Shown: positions 56,071-64,000 of the stretch, piece after piece
Layout: each line of letters opens with the position of its first letter
How positions within the stretch are numbered: the stretch's first letter is position 1
Origin: Methylorubrum populi
GTDB taxonomy: Bacteria > Pseudomonadota > Alphaproteobacteria > Rhizobiales > Beijerinckiaceae
Direction of reading: 5' to 3'
Length of the DNA stretch: 64,000 nt
Assembly: GCA_036946625.1 (NCBI GenBank)
Contig: JAQIIU010000002.1
Coordinates: forward strand, 434,001-498,000
Position numbers and translations under genes: made by a program
The notes under the pieces: model-generated
Seen by the model: only the letters and a program-made list of their open reading frames with translations
What the model was told of the DNA's origin: nothing
Database searches by the model: none

Positions 56071-57444
56071 ATGCTGTTCAACTCCTTCGTCTTCCTGCTC
56101 GCCTTCCTGCCGGCCGCGCTGCTGCTGCACGTCGCCGCCGAGCGCTACCGGCCGCAGGCGCGGCTGCCGCTGCTGGTCGGGCTCTCCTTCGTCTTCTACG
56201 GCTGGTGGGACTGGCGCTTCCTGCCGCTGCTCTTGGCCTCCATCGGCGTGAACTGGCTCCTCGCCCACGCCCTGCCGCGGGACCGCACCGGCTGGCTGTT
56301 CCCGGCCGCGCTCGCGGCCAACCTCGCGGTGCTGGGCGCCTTCAAGTATCTCGGCTTCCTCACCGATCTCGCCAACCTGATCCCCGGGCTCGGCCTGCCG
56401 CGCTACGAACTCGCCCTGCCGCTCGGGATCTCGTTCTTCACCTTCCACCACATCATGTACCTGACCGACCTGAGGGCGGGCCGCGCGCCGGCCTTCGGGC
56501 TGACCCGCTACGCCCTCTACATCGCCTTCTTCCCGCAGGTTCTCGCCGGCCCGCTCGTGCGCTGGAGCGAGATCATGCACCAGTTCGAGGAGCGGCCCTA
56601 CGCGAGGCCCGATGCGGCCGAGCGGATCGGGCGCGGGCTGATGCTGCTGACGGTCGGCCTCGCCAAGAAGGTGTTTCTCGGCGATCCGCTCTCGGCCTAC
56701 GTCAACCCGGTGTTCCAGGCGGCCGCCGCGGGCAAGGCCGTGACGGTGGCCGAGGCGTGGCAGGCGACGCTCGGCTTCACCTTCCAGATCTATTTCGACT
56801 TCTCCGGCTACACCGACATGGCGCTCGGCCTCGCGCTGCTGTTCGGGATCGTGCTGCCGCAGAACTTCGACGTGCCCTACCGCGCGACCTCGCTGCGCGA
56901 CTTCTGGCGGCGCTGGCACATGACGCTGTCGCGCTTCCTGCGCGACTACCTCTACATCGCTTTTGGAGGAAACCGCCGCGGCCTCGCGATTCAGGTCGCC
57001 GCCCTGTTCGCGACGATGACGCTCGGCGGCCTCTGGCACGGGGCGGGCCTGACCTTCGTGGTCTGGGGCGCCGCCCACGGGATCGGCCTCGGCGCGGGCG
57101 TGCTGTGGCGCCGGGCCGGCGGGCGGTTGCCGCCGCTCCTCGGCTGGGTGCTCACGGCCCTGTTCGTGTGCCTGACCTGGGTGTTGTTCCGCGCGACCAC
57201 GTTCGAGGCGGCGCTCGCGGTCTACAAGGGGCTCGTCGGGTTCGCGCCGACGGGCGGCGGCTTCAAGTGGCGCACCATCGCCATCGCCGCCGCCATCGCC
57301 ATGGTGGGGCCGAGCGCCTGGGCCGCGGTGCACCGCCTGCCGCCGAGCCGCTGGCTCGCCGCCGCCTTCGCCCTCCTGTTCGTCGTCGTACTCCTCAAGA
57401 TCGGGGACGATGCGAACTACGAGTTCATCTATTTCCAGTTCTAG
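56071..57444 (+). CDS. MBOAT-family membrane O-acyltransferase
   Basis: 457 residues with about ten membrane segments. It matches the AlgI/DltB-like branch: SFVFYGWWDWRFLPLL, PLGISFFTFHHIMYL, FWRRWHMTLSRFLRDYLYIA followed by FGGNRRG, and GGLWHGAGLTFVVWGAAHGI with the catalytic histidine. It should transfer acetyl groups to an extracellular polysaccharide. The usual SGNH/AlgJ-like partner is absent directly downstream, where the mobile module begins, so the operon may have been cut. The SGNH-like gene at 26140 is a possible distant partner. Confidence 0.9.
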   Translation: MLFNSFVFLLAFLPAALLLHVAAERYRPQARLPLLVGLSFVFYGWWDWRFLPLLLASIGVNWLLAHALPRDRTGWLFPAALAANLAVLGAFKYLGFLTDLANLIPGLGLPRYELALPLGISFFTFHHIMYLTDLRAGRAPAFGLTRYALYIAFFPQVLAGPLVRWSEIMHQFEERPYARPDAAERIGRGLMLLTVGLAKKVFLGDPLSAYVNPVFQAAAAGKAVTVAEAWQATLGFTFQIYFDFSGYTDMALGLALLFGIVLPQNFDVPYRATSLRDFWRRWHMTLSRFLRDYLYIAFGGNRRGLAIQVAALFATMTLGGLWHGAGLTFVVWGAAHGIGLGAGVLWRRAGGRLPPLLGWVLTALFVCLTWVLFRATTFEAALAVYKGLVGFAPTGGGFKWRTIAIAAAIAMVGPSAWAAVHRLPPSRWLAAAFALLFVVVLLKIGDDANYEFIYFQF

Positions 57445-57640
57445 ATCCGATAAGTGAGTGTAAAGTAAACTTAATCGGTTTTCTCGTTGGCTGGCCGTGG
57501 TTTAGGACATATTCGTCCTTGCCACGGTCTTCGTCGTTCAGGGCATCAAAATGTGATAAGTCGGCCGTGTAAACTAAAACGCACTAAATAGCTCTCAGAA
57601 AACATTTTTTAAGTTTACACGCTGGTCATGCCTGGAAGTC
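57445..57640. promoter_or_regulatory. Left-end region of the recombinase element with inverted repeats
   Basis: CGTGTAAACT (57566-57575) and AGTTTACACG (57612-57621) form a perfect 10-bp inverted pair 36 bases apart. A third related pair, GTGTAAAG / AGTAAACTT, lies at 57458-57472. The region is markedly AT-rich. These could be recombinase arm sites, an operator of the recombinase operon, or both. Confidence 0.55.
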
Positions 57641-58957
57641 GTGGAACCGGCCGCGATCGGGGATAGGCGCCGGTTGGGATGCCAACTTTCGCCGCCGGCG
57701 CGATTGATCGCCTTCGCCGTCGAGGTGTATGGTCGTGCGCCAAGTAACGGGCACAAGCCATTGACCCTCCAGGACAATAGCCTCTACCGCGTCAAGGAGT
57801 GCATCTGGGACACGGGGGAGCGCTTCGCGTTCACCGTGGGCCCGGACGGCCTGGGCTCGTACTGGCCGGTCCTGTACGCCGTCACGCGCCTCCGCTACTC
57901 GGGAAAGGCCGTCGGCACGATGATGGGCAGGGCCCGCTCGGTCGCGCTCTTCCATGACTGGGCTGCGTCCCGGGAGATCGACGTACTCCAGCGCCTCCAG
58001 GGCCTGTCGTTCTTTTCCCTGGTCGAGATCGAGGGGCTCCGCCGCACGCTCAAGCTGGCTTCCCCGGGCACTCGCCGGGGCGATGCCGAGGTGTCGTCGA
58101 AGGTCTGGATCGACCGCTGCAAGAATGTCGCGGCCTACATCGCGTGGCACGCCGAATTCGGTTTCGACAAGCTCGACCGCAAGGATCCCTGGCTGCCCGA
58201 GGCGCGCAGGCGCCTCGAAGATTGCTCGGCCTGGCTCGTCGACGACCTGCCCACTCCCATCCAGACCGGCCGGGAGGGCCTGACTGAGGTGGAGCAGGTG
58301 GCGCTCCTGCGTGCCATCGTGCCCGGCTCGCCGTCGAACCCGTTCGAGCGCCGCAACCAAGTCCGGAACTTCGCCCTGGTCCTCTCCTACTACGAACTCG
58401 GCCTCAGGCTGTCCGAGGCCCTCGCGATGAAGACGGTCGACCTGAGGCTAGAAGGCCCCACCCCGACCGCGATGGTCGTGCGGCGTGCGGATGATCCCGA
58501 CGATCCCCGTGCCAGGCAGCCCCTGGTCAAGACGAAGGCACGCCCGTTGCCGGTCTCGCGGGCCCTGGCGCTCCTGTTGTCGCAGTGGGTGACCGACCAC
58601 CGGGCTGACAAGGAACGCTACCCGAAGGTGAGGAAGACACCCTTCCTGTTCGTTTCGCACTTCGGTACCCCGCTCACGAAGGATGCCGTCGGCCTGATCT
58701 TCCGGACCTTGCGGTCGTGCCCGGGCGTCCCGTCGAATTTCAGCCCCCACATCCTCCGGCACACCTGGAACGACCGCTTCTCGAAACTGGCGGGCGAGTT
58801 GGAGCTCCGCGAGGCGGTCGAGCTCCAGACACGGAACTTCCTCATGGGATGGTCCGACACGTCCATGCAGGGGCTCGCCTATTCCCGGCGTGCCATCAAA
58901 GACGAGGCGGACCGGCTCATGCTGCGCATGCAGGAAGCCACCGTGGCGGGAGCCTGA
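57641..58957 (+). CDS. Tyrosine recombinase, first of three
   Basis: 438 residues as drawn from GTG 57641; the true start may lie further in, for example at the TTG of LTLQDNSLYRV, since no clear ribosome binding site marks the GTG. Residues ~90-190 look like the SAM-like core-binding domain. The catalytic domain shows YYELGLRLSEAL (Arg I), a lysine in LVKTKARPLPVS, HILRHTWND (His-x-x-Arg), GWSDTSMQ (Trp in the His III position) and LAYSRR with the candidate tyrosine. All catalytic positions are present, so it should be active. The next gene starts five bases after its stop. Confidence 0.85.
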   Translation: MEPAAIGDRRRLGCQLSPPARLIAFAVEVYGRAPSNGHKPLTLQDNSLYRVKECIWDTGERFAFTVGPDGLGSYWPVLYAVTRLRYSGKAVGTMMGRARSVALFHDWAASREIDVLQRLQGLSFFSLVEIEGLRRTLKLASPGTRRGDAEVSSKVWIDRCKNVAAYIAWHAEFGFDKLDRKDPWLPEARRRLEDCSAWLVDDLPTPIQTGREGLTEVEQVALLRAIVPGSPSNPFERRNQVRNFALVLSYYELGLRLSEALAMKTVDLRLEGPTPTAMVVRRADDPDDPRARQPLVKTKARPLPVSRALALLLSQWVTDHRADKERYPKVRKTPFLFVSHFGTPLTKDAVGLIFRTLRSCPGVPSNFSPHILRHTWNDRFSKLAGELELREAVELQTRNFLMGWSDTSMQGLAYSRRAIKDEADRLMLRMQEATVAGA

Positions 58958-58961
58958 CCGG

Positions 58962-60560
58962 ATGCCGCTTTCCAGCATGCCGGCGTCTGCCGGCGAAACC
59001 GTCGCCGCGGGGACCGGCTTCCGTCAGGCCAGGGGCACGGTCGTGGACAGGGCCATGCTCGCCGTAGACTGCTCCGGCCCCCTCTGGAGGCTGAACTATC
59101 CTGGCAACAACAGCTGCATCATTGACTGGGAGCGACTGGAAGCCGTCCGCGACGATGTGAAGGACGCCACGGCCGACTACGTCGTGTCGCTGATCCGTAC
59201 GCATTCTCCGACCTACGTGCAGGCCGCGTTCGGCACCCTGATCCGCATGCTCGGGACCGAGGCGTTCCCCCGTGTCGCGACGGAGCCGGGCGTGGTCATC
59301 GGCTTCGAGCCCTTCGAGGAGATCCGGGTCGTCCGGCGCTGGGGTTCGACCTACCTCCATCATTACCGCAGATGGTACCGGTGGTGTGCCCGACGCGGTC
59401 ATCCGGCCTTCGACCGCGAGATTGCCGACCGGCTCGCGGAGGTCCTGGTCGGCAACGACCCCAAGGGGCGCGCCGTCCTGTCGGACGATCCCGAGGAGGG
59501 GCCCCTGACCGACATGGAGACGGCGGCCCTGGCCGGCGCGCTCCGGGCCGCGGACATGGTCGGCGGCATCTCCGAGGAGAAGTCAGTCGCGCTGTGGCTG
59601 TCCCTGGCGCTCGGGGCGAACTCCTTGAACCTCACGCTCCTTCGCGAGGAGGACTACCGGCAGCATGTCGACGAGGCGACGGGGGCCGTGCTGCACGAGC
59701 TGCGCGTCCCGAGGATCAAGAAACGGCATGCCAGATACCGGACCGCGTTCAAGGTCCGGAAGCTAAATCCGGAGATCGGCCAGAAGGTGGCCGCCCTCAT
59801 CGCGTCGAATCGGGCTCGGGCAGCCCGGGACGGTTGGCCGGGCCCGGCCTACGCCAAGCCCATCTTCGTTCGGAAGACCCCAAAACCGACCGTTGTCGCG
59901 ACCGGCAACCTCGAATACGCGATGCATCTCGACAGCGTCGAGTTTCGCCTGCTCGTGAGCGGTGCGGTTCGGGAACTGAATGTCCGCTCGCCCCGAACGG
60001 GTGAGCGACTGGACGCTTTCCCGCGGCGCTTCCGATACACCTTCATCACGCGGTTCCTGCGTGAGGGAGGGTCGCTCAACGCCGCCGCCGAGGCCGCTGA
60101 CCATACCGACACCCGGACCGTCCTGACCTACACCAACAAGCGCGGCGACCTCGTCGCGCGCCTCGACGAGGCCGTCGCCCTGGAGATGGCGCCGCGCGCC
60201 ATGGCCTTCCTCGGCATGGTGGTGCGCTCGGAGGCCGAGGCCGTCCGCGGGGAGGCCGGGGCGGCCAGCCGGGTCTACCACCACGCCCGCGACCGTGGCG
60301 CCATCGAGCCGGTCGGGACCTGCGGAAGCTTCGCGTTCTGCGGGCTGACGGCGCCGACGGCCTGTTACGAATGCGTCCGGTTCCAGCCCTGGCTCGACGG
60401 TCCGCATGAAGAGGTCCTGCGGGCCTACGTCGGCCGCCGGCAGGACATGATGGACCGCGGGGTCGACGAGGGCCAGGTCCGCATCATGGACCGCACGATC
60501 CTGGCCGTCGCCGCGGTCGTGCTGCGCGTCTCCGAGGAGAGGGAGTGGGACAGGCCGTGA
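58962..60560 (+). CDS. Tyrosine-recombinase-like protein, second of three (altered active site)
   Basis: 532 residues from ATG 58962; GGGAGC precedes it. The fold is recognisable from SLVALWLSLALGA-like helices, FPRRFRYTFITRFLREGG and AADHTDTRTVLTYTNKRG, the usual C-terminal block with His and Tyr. The first arginine site reads GANSLNLTLL instead of GxRxSE, and the HxxR motif reads RRFR, so two catalytic positions are changed. A C-terminal cysteine cluster (CGSFAFCGLTAPTACYEC) suggests a zinc-binding tail. It probably acts as a structural or regulatory partner of the other two recombinases. Confidence 0.8.
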   Translation: MPLSSMPASAGETVAAGTGFRQARGTVVDRAMLAVDCSGPLWRLNYPGNNSCIIDWERLEAVRDDVKDATADYVVSLIRTHSPTYVQAAFGTLIRMLGTEAFPRVATEPGVVIGFEPFEEIRVVRRWGSTYLHHYRRWYRWCARRGHPAFDREIADRLAEVLVGNDPKGRAVLSDDPEEGPLTDMETAALAGALRAADMVGGISEEKSVALWLSLALGANSLNLTLLREEDYRQHVDEATGAVLHELRVPRIKKRHARYRTAFKVRKLNPEIGQKVAALIASNRARAARDGWPGPAYAKPIFVRKTPKPTVVATGNLEYAMHLDSVEFRLLVSGAVRELNVRSPRTGERLDAFPRRFRYTFITRFLREGGSLNAAAEAADHTDTRTVLTYTNKRGDLVARLDEAVALEMAPRAMAFLGMVVRSEAEAVRGEAGAASRVYHHARDRGAIEPVGTCGSFAFCGLTAPTACYECVRFQPWLDGPHEEVLRAYVGRRQDMMDRGVDEGQVRIMDRTILAVAAVVLRVSEEREWDRP

Positions 60561-62632
60561 CGGTCCATACCCTCGTCACCGCGCGCCAGCGCACCGCCGC
60601 GGCGAACCTCGAACACGTGATCGAGGAGGCGCGGGCGAGCCTCGGGCTCGGGCCGGATATCGACTTCGAGGCGATGGTCTGGCCGCTGCCGCGCGACCGC
60701 GGACGGCATCCGTCGATGAACACCGCGCGCGCCCTCTACTTCAGCCGGAACCCGCCCGGCGGCAAGCGCACCCACGTCCACCATACGAAGCGCGCGGAAT
60801 CGGACGTGCCCCTGGCGCTGCCCTTCTCGGACTTCCTGAAGGCCTACGTGCGGCTCTCGGATGCCGCGAAGCCCCGCAAGATGCTCGGCGACTACGGCAA
60901 CATGGTCCGCGCCGGCCGGTACCTCCACGACGTGCTGGAGGCGAAGGGCTTCGATCCATGTCTCCTGACGACGGACGACTTCGTACGCTCGCTGGCGGCC
61001 TTCGATGCCGGCAATCCCAAGCCGGCCGCCCGCTACGCGATGGGATCGCACCTCTCGCGCATCGCCGCCTTCGTCGCCCGTCGCGGCATCGCGGTGGCAC
61101 CCGTCCACTTTCCCAATCCGGTCTCGAACGTGGTTCTGGCCGCCCATCACCGGATGGGGGGCGACGTGCAGGCGGCGCGCGATTCCAAGATGCCGAGCGA
61201 TGCCGTCCTCGACGCGCTCGCGGACATCGCGACCCAGGTCACGACCGACCAGGACATCGTCCTCATGCGGGCCATCGAGCTCCTCGTCTGCGCGCCATGG
61301 CGCATCCACGAGGTGCTGGCGCTCCCGGCGGACTGCGAGGTGACGCAGGACCTGACCGAGAACGGCGAGCCGGTCCTTGATGCCGACGGAAAAAGGGTCG
61401 TCGCGTACGGCTTGCGCTACCACGGCGGCAAGGGCCATGGCTGGGACACGAAGTGGATCCCCACCGCCATGGTCGACGTGGCCAAGCGGGCCGTCGCGGA
61501 CATCCGCCGGATCACCGAGCCCTCGCGCGAGACCGCCCGCTGGCTTGCGTCGCATCCCGGGCGGGCGTGGGTGCCGGCTCCCTGGACGAATGCCGACCCC
61601 GACACGGTCCTGGGCACGAACGCCGTCGCGACCATCGCCTTCGGCGAGCCGGACCCCATACGGGGGCGCGATTTCATCGTCCGGAACAAGATCTCCCACT
61701 CCCGTGCCGGACGGGGTTACGAGGTGCGGCTCGGCGACGTCGAGGCCGAGCTCCTGTCGCGGATGGGCGAGCTCCCGGAAGGCCACCACGGCATCGAGCG
61801 GGAGAAGCACCTCTTCCTCCTGCCGGCCGGCTACTTCAGCGACGCGAGGATCGCGCGGCCGACGGTGGTGCGCTTCCTGGCCTATTACGAAATCCAGAAC
61901 TTCCTGTCCGGCCGCATGAATGTGCGCTCGGCGTTCGAGCGCTTTGGGCACGTGGATGCCGACGGCGTGGCGTTGCGCATGACCTCGCACCAGTTCCGGC
62001 ATTGGCTGAACACGCTGGCTCAGCGCCAGGGCATGACGCAGGTCGACATCGCTCGCTGGTCGGGGCGCAAGAACGTCGACCAGAACGTGGCCTACGACCA
62101 CATGACCGGCGTCGAGCTCGCAGAGCGAGCCCGTGCCATGATGGATGACGGACGGATGAGGGGCGCCATCGCGGACATGGCAGAGCGCCTGCCGCCGGTC
62201 GACCGTCGCGACTTCCTGCGGTCCCAGATCGCGACCGCCCATACGACCGACCTCGGCATGTGCGTCAACGACTGGTCTCTGGCTCCTTGCCACCATCACG
62301 GGTCCTGCGCCGATTGCTGCGACCACCTCGTGGTCAAGGGCGACGCGGCCCAGCGCGGGCGAACCGAGACCCTGCTCGCGGAGACCGAGTTCGTCCTCGA
62401 CAAGGCCCGCGAGGAGATGGCCGAGGAGAGCTACGGCGCGTCGAACTGGGTGGCCCACCAAACGCGTATGAGGATCGGCTTGCTGTCGATCCTCAAGGTC
62501 CACCAGGATCCGGACCTTCCGGACGGTACCCTGGTGCAGGCGAACCCCACGGGCGCCCTGCGCGCACCGCAGCGGCCGCCCGGTGATCCGAGCACGACTG
62601 GACGCGACGCCACCGCGCCGGGCCGGGGTTGA
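60557..62632 (+). CDS. Large tyrosine recombinase, third of three
   Basis: 691 residues from GTG 60557, which overlaps the previous stop (GTGA); an in-frame GTG at 60545 is an alternative. The catalytic domain has APWRIHEVLALP (Arg I), HQFRHWLNTLAQ (HxxR), ARWSGRKNVDQNVAYDH (Trp at the His III position, tyrosine before DH). A long insertion with KGHGWDTKWIP and many charged residues lies between the first arginine and HxxR. Near residue 575 is CVNDWSLAPCHHHGSCADCC followed by DH, a zinc-finger-like cluster that I associate with integrases of mobile-trio type. All core catalytic residues are retained. Confidence 0.85.
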   Translation: MTVHTLVTARQRTAAANLEHVIEEARASLGLGPDIDFEAMVWPLPRDRGRHPSMNTARALYFSRNPPGGKRTHVHHTKRAESDVPLALPFSDFLKAYVRLSDAAKPRKMLGDYGNMVRAGRYLHDVLEAKGFDPCLLTTDDFVRSLAAFDAGNPKPAARYAMGSHLSRIAAFVARRGIAVAPVHFPNPVSNVVLAAHHRMGGDVQAARDSKMPSDAVLDALADIATQVTTDQDIVLMRAIELLVCAPWRIHEVLALPADCEVTQDLTENGEPVLDADGKRVVAYGLRYHGGKGHGWDTKWIPTAMVDVAKRAVADIRRITEPSRETARWLASHPGRAWVPAPWTNADPDTVLGTNAVATIAFGEPDPIRGRDFIVRNKISHSRAGRGYEVRLGDVEAELLSRMGELPEGHHGIEREKHLFLLPAGYFSDARIARPTVVRFLAYYEIQNFLSGRMNVRSAFERFGHVDADGVALRMTSHQFRHWLNTLAQRQGMTQVDIARWSGRKNVDQNVAYDHMTGVELAERARAMMDDGRMRGAIADMAERLPPVDRRDFLRSQIATAHTTDLGMCVNDWSLAPCHHHGSCADCCDHLVVKGDAAQRGRTETLLAETEFVLDKAREEMAEESYGASNWVAHQTRMRIGLLSILKVHQDPDLPDGTLVQANPTGALRAPQRPPGDPSTTGRDATAPGRG

Positions 62633-62670
62633 GCGCGAAAAGTTAACCCGACGCCAACGGAGGACGGTCG

Positions 62671-63237
62671 ATGCTGCCGAGGAAGGCGGTTGCCCCCGCG
62701 CGAACCCCGCGCGTCGCAGGCGATAAGGACCGCTCGCGGAGGCGAAGGGGCATGGCGCGCGGGAGGGCCGGTGCGGAGCGGGCGGCGCGCGTCCCTGGAC
62801 GCCGGCGGATCAAGCCGGAGGAGGTCGAGCGCCTCGTGCGTGAGATACGCACCTGGAACCACGAGCACTCCGCCCTGACGTGGCAGGCCGTCATCGACCT
62901 CGCCGAGGGCCTTTTCAGACACAAGTGGACCCGGCAGGCCTTCGAGGGTCGCGCCGAGATCAAGGAGGCGTTCCAGACGCGGCAGGCCGAGAGCGCGAGA
63001 AGGGCGAGGCGCGCCCCGCGCGAGGCGGCCCTGGCCATGTACGCCAGGCAGGTCGAATCCCTGCGGGAGGAGAACAGGCTGCTCAAGGAGAAGCTGGCCG
63101 CCTACGAACAGAAGCTCGCCCGCTACATCGCGAACGCGCTCACGGTGAAGGGGATGACCGAGGCCGTGCTGGACGCAAAGTTGCCGCCCAACGACCGCGG
63201 CCAGACCGACCCGAAATTGAGGGGAGGCGTGAAATGA
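62671..63237 (+). CDS. Charged coiled-coil accessory protein of the recombinase operon
   Basis: 188 residues from ATG 62671, with GGAGGA six bases upstream. The first 45 residues are very Arg-rich. Residues 48-100 include a possible helix-turn-helix-like segment (KPEEVERLVREIRTWNHEHS, LTWQAVIDLAEGLFRHKWTR). Residues ~125-160 are a leucine-rich coiled coil (RQVESLREENRLLKEKLAAY). The general form (basic DNA-binding part plus coiled coil) is like TnpC/DUF6262-type proteins that accompany recombinase groups. It overlaps the next start by four bases. Confidence 0.75.
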   Translation: MLPRKAVAPARTPRVAGDKDRSRRRRGMARGRAGAERAARVPGRRRIKPEEVERLVREIRTWNHEHSALTWQAVIDLAEGLFRHKWTRQAFEGRAEIKEAFQTRQAESARRARRAPREAALAMYARQVESLREENRLLKEKLAAYEQKLARYIANALTVKGMTEAVLDAKLPPNDRGQTDPKLRGGVK

Positions 63238-63653
63238 CAGCCGGCAAGTCCGGCCGCGAGGTCGGCACGGACAACGTCGAACGGCTCAGGGAGTACCTGG
63301 CCGAGCTGGAGGGCAAGGGCATCCCGCTGCCGACGCGAGGCGGTGAGGCGAACCTGACCGCCATCGCGCTCGCGTGCGGCTTCAATCGCCAGGTTCTCTA
63401 CGTGAACGAGGCGGCCAGGAGGCTGCTCGCCGAGGCGGTCGCAAAGGCAGGCCTCGGCAGGGGCGCCGCCGTTGTCGACGAGGAGACCGACGAGAAGCCC
63501 GTCACCCGCACCGACCGCCGGGACCGGCGGATCCACCAGCTGGAGCAAGAGAACGCCTCCCTGAAGGCGGAGAACGCGGGGTTGCGCGAGCGCGTGCGAC
63601 GCCTGGAGCACGTCGAGTACATCATGATGAGCGGAAGGCGCGTCGCCCCCTAA
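63234..63653 (+). CDS. Second small coiled-coil accessory protein
   Basis: 139 residues from ATG 63234 (ATGA overlap with the previous stop). Residues 14-75 contain NVERLREYLAELEGKGIPLP and NLTAIALACGFNRQVLYVNE, a probable helix-turn-helix with conserved Asn/Arg. Residues ~100-128 are a leucine-zipper-like coil (RIHQLEQENASLKAENAGLR). It may bind element ends together with the previous protein. I do not recognise a named family. Confidence 0.72.
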   Translation: MTAGKSGREVGTDNVERLREYLAELEGKGIPLPTRGGEANLTAIALACGFNRQVLYVNEAARRLLAEAVAKAGLGRGAAVVDEETDEKPVTRTDRRDRRIHQLEQENASLKAENAGLRERVRRLEHVEYIMMSGRRVAP

Positions 63654-63783
63654 GCGGAGCCAGCCCGCTGCGTGGGCCAGTGCGGCCAGGGTCATTGCTC
63701 GACGTCGATCCGATCGACCTTCTCATGGACGGGTAGCCCCTGCCTGAATTAGGCCAGGCCGACACCTCGCCCGGAGGTTATAG

Positions 63784-64000
63784 GTGACCATCAAGCAACA
63801 CAGCCGAGCACGCCAAGTGGAGCTCGGACGCCGCATCATGGACCGCCACAAGGTCTATCTCGATGCCTGCTTCTGGATCGTGCTTCGAGACACCGAACTT
63901 GGTGCGCGCACAGGCGCGCCGGAACGGAAGCTGCTGCATTTCCTGAGGCGCGGCGTACGCGACGGCAAACTGCTCTGCCCGGTGAGCGCGGGCATGTTCT
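63784..64000 (+). CDS. Cargo gene, N-terminal 72 codons (PIN-like nuclease possible)
   Basis: GTG 63784 has GGAGG six bases upstream and opens a frame to the window end. The visible chain has a basic start, then RHKVYLDACFWIVLRDTELG, LLHFLRRGVRDGKLLCPVSA. An aspartate after a hydrophobic strand (VYLDACFW) and a later 'GKLLCPVS' strand resemble the start of PIN-like ribonuclease domains found in defence and toxin proteins. This is a weak call because only a third or less of the gene is likely seen. Confidence 0.5.
   Translation, partial: MTIKQHSRARQVELGRRIMDRHKVYLDACFWIVLRDTELGARTGAPERKLLHFLRRGVRDGKLLCPVSAGMF

Larger units (their letters stand above)
57445..64000 (+). mobile_element. Integrative element with three tyrosine-recombinase-type genes (right end outside window)
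   Basis: Immediately after the MBOAT stop the composition drops and inverted sequences appear (57458-57621). Six plus-strand genes follow with tight spacing: recombinases of 438, 532 and 691 residues, a 188-residue charged protein, a 139-residue coiled-coil protein and the start of a cargo gene. The layout recalls Tn554-type TnpABC, recombinase-in-trio elements and the gamma-mobile-trio systems, but gene number and sizes are not identical to any that I can name with certainty. The left end is inferred; the right end is not in the window. Confidence 0.7.

Noticed and set aside
62671..63653. Considered as a toxin-antitoxin pair because of two overlapping small genes
   Set aside because: Sizes (188 and 139 aa), basic coiled-coil character and coupling to recombinases fit DNA-binding accessory proteins better; no toxin motif is seen.

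Overview
The window is high-GC alphaproteobacterial chromosome and most resembles Methylobacterium/Methylorubrum. This rests on the gene content: a class I PHB synthase, queuosine genes, a membrane pyrophosphatase, a DctABD system, MotE and FliX flagellar proteins, and short secreted and lipoprotein genes typical of that family. Candidate regulatory sites also fit alphaproteobacteria: a general-stress sigma-EcfG promoter, a full CtrA box and several sigma-54 promoters. Assignment is by pattern recognition, not database search.

Layout. 1-11.2 kb is housekeeping: a methyltransferase, polyprenyl synthase, ispE, a LuxR-type regulator, a K+/H+ antiporter, phaC, an aminotransferase and small exported proteins. 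11.6-14.1 kb is a three-gene glycosyltransferase cluster, followed by hppA. 16.6-22.1 kb holds a stress-type small exported protein, a catalase-family protein, a membrane ferredoxin-adenylate cyclase fusion and a CYTH-CHAD protein. 22.2-25.9 kb is a variable pocket next to tRNA-Lys. It contains a kinase-like gene cut by an IS5-type element, an AT-rich HNH/SEC-C gene and an IS110 transposase.

26-35.6 kb carries a queA / nucleotidyltransferase / tgt operon, a CDF transporter and gatB. 35.8-40.7 kb is the dicarboxylate uptake system: the dctB-dctD sensor and activator lie divergent from dctA, which has a clear sigma-54 promoter. 40.9-44.7 kb holds envelope and redox genes. 44.8-55.1 kb is a flagellar block (fliL-fliM-DUF6468-motE on the minus strand; flgF-flgG-flgA-flgH on the plus strand; flgI-flgJ-flgN-like on the minus strand; fliX). 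Its sites look like the Caulobacter hierarchy: CtrA at fliL, sigma-54 at flgF and flgI.

56.1-57.4 kb is an MBOAT acyltransferase. From about 57.45 kb to the window end lies a mobile module: three consecutive tyrosine-recombinase-type genes of different size, two small charged/coiled-coil genes and the start of a cargo gene. All six have tight or overlapping junctions or strong ribosome binding sites. This is the best candidate for a poorly described system.

Two families of dispersed palindromic repeats recur in intergenic spaces. Most full-length copies start exactly on the stop codon of the upstream gene.
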